NCBI GenBank assembly: GCA_001602955.1
Contig: LVAC01000012.1
Coordinates: 62,001 to 126,000, forward strand
Direction: 5' to 3'
DNA length: 64,000 bases
Source of the DNA: Sulfurospirillum sp001602955
GTDB lineage: Bacteria; Campylobacterota; Campylobacteria; Campylobacterales; Sulfurospirillaceae
The notes beneath the pieces were generated by a model. It saw nothing but the letters and a program-made list of their open reading frames with translations. It was not told where the DNA came from and ran no database searches. Below, one piece after another: positions 1 through 8,164 of this stretch. The position numbers and the translations under genes are program-made. The stretch's first letter is position 1. Every line of letters starts with the position of its first letter.

Positions 1-559
1 AGCCCTCATCGGGGTGTATCGCCGCGGTACCGCCTAAAAGATTTGCTAAAGGCGGCAATAAGACTAACACCATAACCGTAGCAAGGTCTTCCATTACAAG
101 CCAACCGACGGCAATACGACCGTTCATTGACTCTAAAATATTGCGTGCTTCCAAAGCTTTGAGTAAAACGACGGTGCTGGCACACGATAAGGAAATGCCG
201 AAAACCAAAGCCTCTCCGAAACTCCATTCCCAACCCCATGCCAAGACCGCGCCGAGTAGCGTTGCGACGCTCATTTGAATGACGGCTCCGGGTACGGCAA
301 TGCGCCTGACCGATAAGAGATCGTCCAAAGAAAAATGAAGCCCTACGCCGAACATCAACAACATAACACCGATTTCGGAAAGTTGAGCGGCAATGGTCAT
401 ATCGGCAACGAAACCGGGTGTCGTAGGACCGATAAGAATACCTGCAAATAAGTAGCCGACAAGCGCCGGAATACGTAATTTGATAGCGATAAAGCCGAAA
501 ATAAGTGCTAAACCAAAGCCGAAAGCAATCGTGCTGATTAACGATACGTTATGTTCCAT
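1..559 (-). CDS. Kef-type cation:proton antiporter, N-terminal part (cut by window edge)
   Basis: This is the first 186 codons of a CPA2-family monovalent cation:proton antiporter of the KefB/YbaL kind, an inner-membrane protein that exchanges K+ or Na+ for H+. The visible part has closely packed hydrophobic helices, the family hallmark LVGYLFAGILIGP near residue 35, and a GVGLHFSLDDL stretch near residue 73. The start is an ATG at 559 preceded by AAGGAGA at good spacing. The gene runs off the left edge, so the rest of the membrane domain and any C-terminal RCK domain cannot be seen. The family is clear; the exact ion is not. Confidence 0.85.
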   Translation of the reverse strand, partial: MEHNVSLISTIAFGFGLALIFGFIAIKLRIPALVGYLFAGILIGPTTPGFVADMTIAAQLSEIGVMLLMFGVGLHFSLDDLLSVRRIAVPGAVIQMSVATLLGAVLAWGWEWSFGEALVFGISLSCASTVVLLKALEARNILESMNGRIAVGWLVMEDLATVMVLVLLPPLANLLGGTAAIHPDEG

Positions 560-731
560 TAGCATTTCTCCTTGGTTGATTGAGGGTTGTTCGGTAGCGT
601 CTTAATATTACACTAAAATATTTAATATTTTTTAAACTCTTTCTCCTCAAAAATAAGCAAAGTGCGTCATGCCCCGCTAAGCTTGGGAATAAAAAGAGAG
701 TGTAGCATAAAAAGAGGGCAAATTTTCAAGT

Positions 732-756
732 GTCCGCGCTTCCAAACAAGGCGGAC
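732..756. terminator. Possible hairpin after the binding-protein gene
   Basis: The arms GTCCGC and GCGGAC (732-737 and 751-756) flank a 13-base loop just beyond the stop of the minus-strand binding-protein gene. No good U-tract follows on the minus strand, so terminator function is weakly supported. Confidence 0.25.
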
Positions 757-763
757 GATCGTT

Positions 764-1756
764 TTAAGGATTGAGAATCTTGCCGACGTGCTCCTCATCG
801 AGTGTGACGCCGAAGAAGGTTGTGTAAAACGATACGATCTCTTGTGGGATCGATACGTCTTGAAACGCAAGCGGAAAGAATTTTTCGGCAGCCCACAAAA
901 CCGCCAAAGGTTGTTCGGGCGTATAATGCGTCCATACATGTGAACCCATCGGCATCGCAAAAACCTTTTGATTTTGGATCGCATTGAGTCCTAAAAGGCG
1001 TTTATCGCGATAGATTGCCTCTTTTTCTTGTGTATTCCATACAAATAAAAAATCCGGATTCCACGTTAAAAGTTGCTCGATAGAAATCGTCGCATGGTCT
1101 TTGACGTTTGCGGCAACGTTGATACCGCCCGCATGTTCGATCATCCATGTCGCGGTCGATACCATCGGAAGCGAAAAGTTGGTATAGCGTAAGTAAAGTG
1201 CCTTAGGTCGATGTGAAACATGAGCAACTTTTTGCGCTACGAAACGAAGCGTACGATCGTAATAGTCGTTATAAGCGGCGGCTCGATTTTGCAAGCCCAA
1301 GATTTCACCCAAAAGCGTCATCGTCTCTTTGACGCTATAGGGTGTCGACCATTGTAGTGCGACGACGCAAAATCCCTTTTGGGCTAAGGATTCGGCACTG
1401 TTTTGGTTGACGACAAATACGACGTCGTGCGCTATCGTATGAAGTGCTTCGACGTTGATGTCCCATTCGGGTCCGCCGTTGGAGACCGTAGGTAACGAGG
1501 CAAGTTTGGGCGCAAAAAGGGTTTGCATTTTCCAATTCTTGCCGTCGATCGCTCCGGGTAAGCCGTTGGTGATGGTATCTTGAGCACCCAAGGCAAACAC
1601 AAAAGAGTTCACGGCAGGTGTTCCCCCTGCCGTCACGACACTGTGTACGGTTGAAGGGATATTCACCGTTCTTCCGTACATGTCGACAATCGTTTTGCTC
1701 TCAAGTCCGAAAGCGACATGTAGGCTAACGATAAGGAGAAAAAAGAGTGCTTTCAT
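764..1756 (-). CDS. Periplasmic binding protein of a siderophore/cobamide-type ABC transporter
   Basis: The 330-residue protein has a signal peptide (MKALFFLLIVSLHVAFG) and the fold pattern of class III (BtuF/FecB/TroA-like) binding proteins: VDMYGRTVNIP near the N-terminus, VVTAGGTPA, a middle helix, and a C-terminal lobe with IEQLLTWNPDFLFVW. This family delivers iron chelates, haem or cobamides to an inner-membrane ABC importer. It lies 3 bases after a TonB-dependent receptor gene, so the two are almost certainly one transcription unit serving one substrate. No permease or ATPase gene follows in the window; they may be encoded elsewhere. The substrate cannot be read from the sequence. Confidence 0.8.
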   Translation of the reverse strand: MKALFFLLIVSLHVAFGLESKTIVDMYGRTVNIPSTVHSVVTAGGTPAVNSFVFALGAQDTITNGLPGAIDGKNWKMQTLFAPKLASLPTVSNGGPEWDINVEALHTIAHDVVFVVNQNSAESLAQKGFCVVALQWSTPYSVKETMTLLGEILGLQNRAAAYNDYYDRTLRFVAQKVAHVSHRPKALYLRYTNFSLPMVSTATWMIEHAGGINVAANVKDHATISIEQLLTWNPDFLFVWNTQEKEAIYRDKRLLGLNAIQNQKVFAMPMGSHVWTHYTPEQPLAVLWAAEKFFPLAFQDVSIPQEIVSFYTTFFGVTLDEEHVGKILNP

Positions 1757-1759
1757 CGG

Positions 1760-3982
1760 TTAAAATTTGAGCGTTATGCTCGCTACGGCCGTAAACGGCG
1801 CACCCGTATAGTAACTCGTACCGCCCGTTCCCGTGTCGTCTAAGTCATTTTTGATAATGGCGATGTATTTTTTATCCAAGAGATTTTGCAACGAAACGGA
1901 GAAAAGTGCCTCTTTAAATCCGTAAAAATTCTTGGTAACATAGCCGGTTTCAACGTCCACGGTATAGTAAGAGGGGATCGATTCGATGTTTTGAATATCG
2001 CCGTAACGTTTATCGACGTATTTCAGCGCCGGAGAGACGTAAAAGCCGTTTTGTCTGTAGGTCGTTCCCACTTTTGCTAAAATTTTCGGCGCATCGGGGA
2101 CTTGGTTGCCGCTGATTGCCAACGTTGCTCCGCCCGTCGTTGTGAGGTTGTCCGTGAATTTCAATTGGTTGTACGAAAAGGCGCTAAAGAGCTCAAACGA
2201 GCGCGACAACTCGTAGGTTGCGCTCAGTTCAAAGCCGTTAGCTTCTGCTTTAGCGTTATTTTGGTAGTAGGTTAGATTGACGGCTGGATCGTATGCCGTA
2301 ACTTGTTTATCATTGTAAACGACATGATAAAGCGTCGGTACGATCATCCAGTTGTCGCCTTTAATTTTTGCTCCGACGTCGAATTGATCGGACGTTTCCA
2401 ACTCAAACTTATCCCAAATATCTTGAAGCGAGATACCTTTAGCTCTAAAAGTCGCATTATTGCTTTTATAGATCGAGAACAACGGTCCGATCCAAGGGCT
2501 CGCATATCCTTTGGCATATCCGGCGAAAAGATCGACGTTGTCGGAGAGTGTGTATTTGAAATTGAGGCTCGGAAGCGTTGCACTGAGCGTCGTGTCGTCC
2601 GCGTAAAGATACGGTATTCGCGTACCGTGCGCAATGGCTTCACCGTCGGAGACGTCGCCCGAAGTCGTCGTATAGCTTTGGACGCCGCCTAGCGTCATGC
2701 GCATGTAACGAATACCTGCTTCGACTTCAAGTTGATCGAACTCTTTTGTAACGCTAAGAAACGGACTGTCGATTTCTCGGTTTCCGACGTCGTTGAGCAT
2801 CGACCATGAGCTAAAAACCAATTTACCGTTAACAATGCTGTATGACTTATTGGCGGTCGGAGGCGGGATGGATTCGATCGATTGGTACCAATACCCCACC
2901 TTTACGTCGGCATCGGCTATTTTTTGAACGTATTGGGCGATAAAGCCGTTTTGTTCTTGCTCCATCTCGGTTTTCGTAACGGAATTGCCCGATTGATTGT
3001 ACGCGTAACGATAACCGTCCGTATCGATATGGTAAGGTTTGAACGAGATCGTGCCCTCAAACAAAGGCGCTTCGAAAGTCGCTTGGGCGAGGTTTTCTTT
3101 AAAGTGTTGTCGGTTGAAATCGTAGTAATATTTATTGTTGGCGGCACTGGAGGTAAGCGTGGGATTAAAGTCGTAGTTATAATACGTTCCCAAGTTTTTT
3201 GCTTGAGCGTACGTCAAAGCCCGATAGTCGTTACGTTCGATGTCGTTATGCGCCAATAAAATGTCGGTTTTGACTGTATCGAACAATAACGTACTTAAAC
3301 CCGCTTCGACGTTTTCTCGTTGCGTATTGCCCGAGCCTTTCCACTTATCGGCTTGCGATGAGGAAGCAGAGAGAAACATTTTCGTATTTTCGCTAATTTT
3401 GCCCGAGTCAACCCGCATAAACGTACGGTAAAAATCTTCGGTTCCGACGCTTTGTTTGAGCATGACGCCCAATGTGTCGCTTGCTTTTTTTGTTCGCATA
3501 TCAAGCGAACCGGCGTTATTTCCGAAACCGAATCCCGAGTCGGCTTTGGATGCGCCCATCGTGAGGTTCATCGCTTCGATATTTTCCATATCCAAAATGC
3601 TACCCATCGCTCCTTGTCCGACGTTGACGACGGAGGGAACACCATCAGCGGTTAATGCCAAGCGGCTAAACGTATCGGCGTACAAACCTCGAATCCGAAA
3701 GGAGTTCTGATCGAGAGAAAGTCCGTAGCTATCGACTTGTCCCGTGTGAACGGAGGCTAACATGTCAAGGGCTTTGTACGGATTGGTTGCTCCCGGCCCC
3801 ACGCGTTTGTCGATACTCTCTTTTGATACCGCCACGCTATTGGCGGCATCTTGTGTTTCGACGAGCGTATGTGCCTCATCGGAAGTGACGGAAATGCTAG
3901 AGAGCGTATAAGCCTCGGAATTTGCCCAGCCGTAAACGGATAAGCATGCGAGTGCAACAAGCGATAAACGGATACTTTTCAT
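1760..3982 (-). CDS. TonB-dependent outer-membrane receptor
   Basis: The 740-residue protein starts with a signal peptide ending near GWANSEA, followed by a short TonB-box-like segment (SSISVTSDE), a plug domain (about residues 50-170) and a 22-strand-type beta barrel ending in ITLKF with the terminal aromatic residue needed for outer-membrane assembly. It would take up a large iron chelate or cobamide using TonB energy. AAGGA precedes the ATG at 3982. The leader of about 115 bases and the adjacent binding protein suggest regulated expression. The long plug region rich in Met, Asn and Gly (MNLTMGASKADSGFGFGN) is normal for the family. Ligand unknown. Confidence 0.88.
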   Translation of the reverse strand: MKSIRLSLVALACLSVYGWANSEAYTLSSISVTSDEAHTLVETQDAANSVAVSKESIDKRVGPGATNPYKALDMLASVHTGQVDSYGLSLDQNSFRIRGLYADTFSRLALTADGVPSVVNVGQGAMGSILDMENIEAMNLTMGASKADSGFGFGNNAGSLDMRTKKASDTLGVMLKQSVGTEDFYRTFMRVDSGKISENTKMFLSASSSQADKWKGSGNTQRENVEAGLSTLLFDTVKTDILLAHNDIERNDYRALTYAQAKNLGTYYNYDFNPTLTSSAANNKYYYDFNRQHFKENLAQATFEAPLFEGTISFKPYHIDTDGYRYAYNQSGNSVTKTEMEQEQNGFIAQYVQKIADADVKVGYWYQSIESIPPPTANKSYSIVNGKLVFSSWSMLNDVGNREIDSPFLSVTKEFDQLEVEAGIRYMRMTLGGVQSYTTTSGDVSDGEAIAHGTRIPYLYADDTTLSATLPSLNFKYTLSDNVDLFAGYAKGYASPWIGPLFSIYKSNNATFRAKGISLQDIWDKFELETSDQFDVGAKIKGDNWMIVPTLYHVVYNDKQVTAYDPAVNLTYYQNNAKAEANGFELSATYELSRSFELFSAFSYNQLKFTDNLTTTGGATLAISGNQVPDAPKILAKVGTTYRQNGFYVSPALKYVDKRYGDIQNIESIPSYYTVDVETGYVTKNFYGFKEALFSVSLQNLLDKKYIAIIKNDLDDTGTGGTSYYTGAPFTAVASITLKF

Positions 3983-4102
3983 TCGTTCAATCCTTTTAAG
4001 TGACGAGAATTAGCGATCAAATTTTTATCAATGAAACCCAAGCGCGGCACAGAGGTATCAAGAAGTCTGCAACGCATCGGTAAAGGGGTGGTGTGACGTT
4101 CG

Positions 4103-4111
4103 TCTATAGCA
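4103..4111 (-). promoter_or_regulatory. Candidate extended -10 for the TonB receptor operon
   Basis: On the minus strand the sequence reads TGCTATAGA, an extended -10 element. Transcription would begin near 4096 and give a leader of about 115 bases before the ATG at 3982. I could not match the leader to a known riboswitch. Confidence 0.4.
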
Positions 4112-4204
4112 TATCGTGAGAAATAACACTATTTTGCCCCGAAATAATTATATATTTGAAAATATAACGAATGGCTTAGCGATTCTGAATTTAAAAAAAG
4201 CAGC

Positions 4205-4666
4205 TTAGGAGGCAAGGGAGAGCCATGCTTGATAAACGAAGAGGTAACGTACGCCTTTGGCAAATCCGACGATGAGTATGAATTTTCGCCAATCGTATCG
4301 TAGCATACCCGCAACAAACGTTAAAGGATCGCCGATGATCGGAAGCCATGAAAAAAGAAGCGACCATGCGCCGTATTTCGCAAACAACGATGATGCTTTT
4401 TGAAGGTGAGCGGCTTTCATATAGCCTTTTTTAAGGGCAAAGTCGAGCGCGTATTTGCCCAAGACGAAATTGACGAAAGCACCTGAGGTATTTCCAAGCG
4501 TTGCGACGCACAAAAGTACAAAAGGATTGAGCGATTCGCTAAGGAGGTAAAGAAAAAGTGCCTCGCTACCGCCCGGTAAAAGCGTAGCGGAGGCGAAGGC
4601 AATGCTAAATAACGAAAAATACGCCACCGGCGAGTTACGAAATAACGGCTTTGATGGTCTCCGCAT
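4205..4666 (-). CDS. YqaA/DedA-like small membrane protein
   Basis: The 153-residue integral membrane protein resembles the YqaA branch of the DedA/SNARE-associated family. It has about four hydrophobic segments with a conserved GNTSGAFVNFVLGK motif (near residue 60) and LPIIGDPLTFVAGMLRYDW (near residue 110), where the GDP and the R of MLR match the family. DedA proteins act in membrane homeostasis and lipid or proton-linked transport; the YqaA role is unproven. Its 5' end overlaps the 3' end of the MFS gene by 32 bases, implying translational coupling. A later start inside the overlap is possible. Confidence 0.75.
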   Translation of the reverse strand: MRRPSKPLFRNSPVAYFSLFSIAFASATLLPGGSEALFLYLLSESLNPFVLLCVATLGNTSGAFVNFVLGKYALDFALKKGYMKAAHLQKASSLFAKYGAWSLLFSWLPIIGDPLTFVAGMLRYDWRKFILIVGFAKGVRYLFVYQAWLSLAS

Positions 4667-5951
4667 CGGTCTCTTTCGAGTCGTATTTGACGATGAGGAG
4701 GCGTTCGCTTTCGTTTCGGTACCATTCGATGACGCCCTTAACGTGGTTGAGGTGCATCATACGTGTTAAATCGATCGTATCGAAGGGTAGATAGAGGTTT
4801 TTATTGATGCTCGGATTTTTAAGCGTGGCGATGAGTACGAGCCAAAAGATACAGGCGATAAAGATGACCCATGCAATTTCCATAATACCGAAATGTTCTA
4901 AAAAGAAACCGCCGAAAACACCGCCGATAAACGTTCCGGCGTAACCGAAGGTATTGAAAACGCCGAGTGCCGCGCCTTTTTGGTGGACTTTGGCGTATTT
5001 GCTTGCCATCGATTGCATCAACGGTTCGTGCATGTTAAAGCCGATGAAAAAGATGACGACGCCGACGATGAACCACGAAGCACTTTTCGCGTATCCCATC
5101 ATGACGTAGCTGATCGCAAATAAAGCGATGCCGATCATAAGCATCTCTTTGGCTTTATGTTTTTTCTCTCCCATGATAGCCGAAGGCCCCATCGCCAAGA
5201 CGCCGCAGATCATGGCGGGTAGGTAAACCATCCAGAGTTCTTTCTTGACGAATCCGAATTCTTGAAGCATCAAAATAGGAATCACCATAAACGCAAGCGT
5301 CATCATTCCTTTTTGAAGCAAGTTAGTAATGTTCATTTTCATCAAATCTTTATCTTTTAAAATCTCTTTCAAATCCGTCTCGTCCGCACCGTAGTGGTGG
5401 ACGATTTTCGGTGGATTGGGCACTTTGGTATAGAGTACGATCATGGAAAAAACGGAGAGTGCGGCGGTAATAAAAAAGAGTTTATCGACGCCGTAATAGC
5501 CTCCGATCAACGAACCCGCCATCATGGAAATCGCAAAGCTCGCCGCAATCGTTCCGCCCATCAATGCCATCGCATGACCGCGCACCTCTTCTTTGACCAT
5601 ATCGCTGATCATCGCCGTGCCGACCGCTCCGATCGCGGCAGCACCTTGTAAGAAGCGTCCGAACATTAACATGTAGATATGTTCGGAAAAACCGCAGACT
5701 AGCGAGCCGATCAGAAAAATGACCAAGCCGATAAAAATCGTGATTTTTCGCCCGAGCTTGTCGGACATAATACCGAAAGGAATTTGTAAGAGCATTTGCG
5801 TCGCGGCGTATCCGCCGATGGTAATACCGACTAAAAGCTCGCTGGAACCCTCCAAATGCAGTGCGTAAACGGAAAGGACGGGAAGAACGATAAAAAGACC
5901 TAAAAAACGAAGTGAAATAATCAAATTTAAAGGCATAAGCGTTTTGAACAT
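4635..5951 (-). CDS. MFS transporter of the YajR type
   Basis: The 438-residue major facilitator has twelve predicted membrane segments, the MFS loop motif GIMSDKLGRK (residues about 60-70), and a second-half counterpart. Beyond the last helix it has about 60 soluble residues (from about 375) with a strand-helix pattern around VKGVIEWYRNESERLLIVKY, matching the ferredoxin-like YAM domain that marks E. coli YajR. The family is thought to export drugs or other small molecules by proton antiport; the substrate is unknown. It is transcribed with the YqaA-like gene. Confidence 0.83.
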   Translation of the reverse strand: MFKTLMPLNLIISLRFLGLFIVLPVLSVYALHLEGSSELLVGITIGGYAATQMLLQIPFGIMSDKLGRKITIFIGLVIFLIGSLVCGFSEHIYMLMFGRFLQGAAAIGAVGTAMISDMVKEEVRGHAMALMGGTIAASFAISMMAGSLIGGYYGVDKLFFITAALSVFSMIVLYTKVPNPPKIVHHYGADETDLKEILKDKDLMKMNITNLLQKGMMTLAFMVIPILMLQEFGFVKKELWMVYLPAMICGVLAMGPSAIMGEKKHKAKEMLMIGIALFAISYVMMGYAKSASWFIVGVVIFFIGFNMHEPLMQSMASKYAKVHQKGAALGVFNTFGYAGTFIGGVFGGFFLEHFGIMEIAWVIFIACIFWLVLIATLKNPSINKNLYLPFDTIDLTRMMHLNHVKGVIEWYRNESERLLIVKYDSKETDAETIKAVIS

Positions 5952-6052
5952 CGGTGAAAAAATCCTCGTAATAGTTTTGTGACATATTCTACACTCCCTA
6001 AACTTTGAAAATTCTATGAGGTTTAAAGCAGTTTAAGAAGCTTCTTTTATGT

Positions 6053-6058
6053 TATAAT
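6053..6058 (+). promoter_or_regulatory. -10 promoter element (TATAAT)
   Basis: A consensus TATAAT lies 27 bases upstream of the small membrane protein's ATG in an AT-rich context, as is usual for Campylobacterota promoters that lack a clear -35. Confidence 0.55.
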
Positions 6059-6085
6059 TTTTCACGTCATTTCAAAGGATGCATT

Positions 6086-6256
6086 ATGGAACTCAATATT
6101 TCTCATATTTTAGGTTTTCTTGGATGCGTGTCGGCTTATTTTATTTCGCTCTATTACGTCGGGTTGAACCACTGGATCGTGATGGAACACAATAAAATTT
6201 ACGACGAGTTTGATGCGATTAAAAAAGAGTTGGCGGGACTCAAGAAATCTGCCTAA
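6086..6256 (+). CDS. Small single-span membrane protein (56 aa)
   Basis: This short gene starts MELNISHILGFLGCVSAY, has one hydrophobic segment (about residues 5-28) and a charged, helix-prone tail ending in GLKKSA. AAAGGA precedes the ATG, a TATAAT box lies upstream, and a clear hairpin terminator follows directly, so it has its own complete transcription unit. I do not recognise a family. The arrangement of one membrane anchor with a short cytoplasmic or periplasmic helix is common among small regulatory membrane proteins, but no function can be assigned. Confidence 0.65.
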   Translation: MELNISHILGFLGCVSAYFISLYYVGLNHWIVMEHNKIYDEFDAIKKELAGLKKSA

Positions 6257-6260
6257 ATCA

Positions 6261-6280
6261 AGAGGCGATACGCCTCTTTT
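6261..6280 (+). terminator. Rho-independent terminator
   Basis: A seven-base-pair stem AGAGGCG/CGCCTCT with a three-base loop is followed by TTT. It sits 4 bases after the small membrane protein's stop and 13 bases before mltA. Confidence 0.75.
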
Positions 6281-6292
6281 CACCGGATATGT

Positions 6293-7363
6293 ATGCGCTA
6301 TTATTTTTCTTTCCTCGTTTGTTGCGTGTTTGTGTTGAGCGGTTGTGCTCCCAAAACGGCTCCTACGCCCCAAGACCAAGCTTTCGTCGATTCTTTAGAA
6401 GGTAGCAACGCCCGCTTTGAAGCGTTGAGTCAAAATGAAAACTTCGATCAGCTTTTAGAGCTTTTTAAAGAGAACTGTAAAGCTCCTTTGACGAAAAAAG
6501 TCTATGCAAACGTCTGCCGTCAAGCCAACGACGTTCAAGACGCCAAGAGTTTTTTTAAACACTCTTTTACCTTGAAAAAAGTCGAACCCAACGAACAACG
6601 TTCCATGCTGACGGGGTATTACGAGCCGCTATTGCACGGCAGTTTAAAAAAGACGGAACGCTATAAATACCCCGTTTACGGCAAACCGAAAGATTTGGTT
6701 ATGATCGTCGGCGAAAACGACAAAAAGATGCGCGGACGCTCCGTTAAAGGGAAAATGCTTCCGTATTACACGCGCGAAGAGATCGGCAAACGTAAACTCA
6801 ATGCCGAAATTTTATGCTACGTTGACGATAAAATTGATCTATACGTGATGGAGATTCAAGGCTCCGGGCGCGTTGAACTCGAAGACGGACGGGTTATTTT
6901 CATCGGTTACGCCGATACCAACGGACATCCGTACAAATCGTTGGGACGAGAGATGATCAACCGCGGCATTTTCGCCAGCGTAGACGAAGTGTCGATGCAA
7001 GCGATGAAAGCGTGGTTATTGGCGCATCCTACGCAAATCGATACGCTTTTAAATACGAACCCAAGCTACGTTTTTTTCCGCCGAATGGAACAGCGTGCTA
7101 CGGGAAGTTTAGGCTTGGTCTTAACGCCGGAGCGTTCGGTGGCGGTGGATAGAAGCTTCATTCCCTTGGGTTCGCTCTTGGCGATTCAAAGTCGCTCCGA
7201 AACGTACGACGTCGATCGCTTCGTTTTTGCGCAAGATACGGGCGGCGCGATCAAAGGGTCTAACCGAGCCGATATGTTTATGGGGTATGGACAAAGAGCG
7301 GAGTATGTCGCGGGACAGTTGAAAGCCCCGCTTGAAGTGTGGATTATGGAACCTAAGTTTTAA
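6293..7363 (+). CDS. mltA: Membrane-bound lytic murein transglycosylase A
   Basis: The 356-residue protein cuts the glycan strands of peptidoglycan, forming 1,6-anhydromuramic ends. It has a lipoprotein signal with lipobox LSGC (Cys about residue 18), the MltA barrel domain in the middle (LTGYYEPLLHGSLKKTERYKYPVYGKP, quoted here only as its start LTGYYEP), the MEIQGSGRVEL motif, and the C-terminal 3D domain with FAQDTGGAIKG, which carries the catalytic Asp. It should sit in the outer membrane facing the periplasm. The family match is strong over the full length. Confidence 0.9.
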   Translation: MRYYFSFLVCCVFVLSGCAPKTAPTPQDQAFVDSLEGSNARFEALSQNENFDQLLELFKENCKAPLTKKVYANVCRQANDVQDAKSFFKHSFTLKKVEPNEQRSMLTGYYEPLLHGSLKKTERYKYPVYGKPKDLVMIVGENDKKMRGRSVKGKMLPYYTREEIGKRKLNAEILCYVDDKIDLYVMEIQGSGRVELEDGRVIFIGYADTNGHPYKSLGREMINRGIFASVDEVSMQAMKAWLLAHPTQIDTLLNTNPSYVFFRRMEQRATGSLGLVLTPERSVAVDRSFIPLGSLLAIQSRSETYDVDRFVFAQDTGGAIKGSNRADMFMGYGQRAEYVAGQLKAPLEVWIMEPKF

Positions 7364-7469
7364 ACTAAAAAAAGGTAAACTAAACCTAGAATAACCCTCC
7401 ATCGAGGCGGTTGATTTTCGCCGTGAACGAAGATAACCGCGCTTGAAGCTGAGGATAACGGAGTAAGGT

Positions 7470-8060
7470 TTGAGAATTATTTTAGCAACGTCCAATCAAG
7501 GCAAAGTAAGAGAGTTTCAAGCATGGATCGGTGAGCATGAAGTGCTTGCGTACAGCGACGTCATAGAACCTTTTGAGATTGAAGAGACGGGATTGAGTTT
7601 TAAAGAAAACGCGCTGATTAAAGCGCGCGCGGTGTATGAGCGGCTGGGCGATAAAAATGTTTTGGTGTTGAGCGACGACAGCGGTATTAGCGTGCCCGCT
7701 TTGGGAGGAATCCCCGGTATTTACAGTGCGCGTTTTGCCGGAGCAAATGCCGGAGCGCAAGAGAATTTACACAAATTGATTCAAACGCTCAAAGACAACG
7801 CTCTTACCAAAACACCTGCGTTTTACACGGCGGCGATTGCGCTCGTGTGCGCCAAAGGCGAGTTTTGCGTGCACGGATGGATGCACGGCGAAGCAATTGC
7901 GCAGGCTCGCGGCAACAACGGTTTTGGATACGACCCGATGTTTATACCCGAAGGTTACGATAACACGTTGGGAGAGCTTGACGAAAGCGTGAAAAAAGCG
8001 TTTTCGCACCGAGCACGAGCACTTGAACTCGCGCATATCGTCATCAAGAGTTTGAAATAA
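7470..8060 (+). CDS. rdgB: XTP/dITP diphosphatase (RdgB/HAM1)
   Basis: The 196-residue protein hydrolyses non-canonical purine triphosphates (dITP, XTP) to monophosphates, keeping them out of DNA. It shows the family signatures ATSNQGKVREFQ at the N-terminus, LVLSDDSGISVPALGG with the catalytic Asp pair near residue 70, and NNGFGYDPMFIP near residue 150. The best start is a TTG at 7470: GGAG lies 6 bases upstream and the protein then begins exactly at the conserved RIILATSN. No closer ATG would keep the N-terminal motif. Confidence 0.9.
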   Translation: MRIILATSNQGKVREFQAWIGEHEVLAYSDVIEPFEIEETGLSFKENALIKARAVYERLGDKNVLVLSDDSGISVPALGGIPGIYSARFAGANAGAQENLHKLIQTLKDNALTKTPAFYTAAIALVCAKGEFCVHGWMHGEAIAQARGNNGFGYDPMFIPEGYDNTLGELDESVKKAFSHRARALELAHIVIKSLK

Positions 8061-8107
8061 ATTTGAAATAAAAAAATCGTACAATACATTAGGCTTTTTT
8101 GATAATG

Positions 8108-8122
8108 GCTATGAGACATAGC
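8108..8122 (+). promoter_or_regulatory. Leader hairpin before carboxyspermidine dehydrogenase
   Basis: GCTATG-AGA-CATAGC forms a compact six-pair hairpin in the leader, nested inside a longer imperfect pairing (8091-8100 with 8131-8139). A TACAAT box lies at 8080-8085. A role in control of polyamine synthesis is conceivable but only inferred. Confidence 0.35.
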
Positions 8123-8164
8123 TCTTATTAAAGAAGCCTCATAATGAACTCCAAAAGGAAAATC

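Noticed and set aside
662..943. Plus-strand 93-codon frame opposite the binding-protein gene
   Set aside because: It is antisense to a well-supported gene and its sequence has no family features.
3983..4140. Cobalamin or TPP riboswitch before the TonB receptor
   Set aside because: A stretch near 4050 resembles part of a B12 box, but the central conserved core and its pairing partners are not present by eye.
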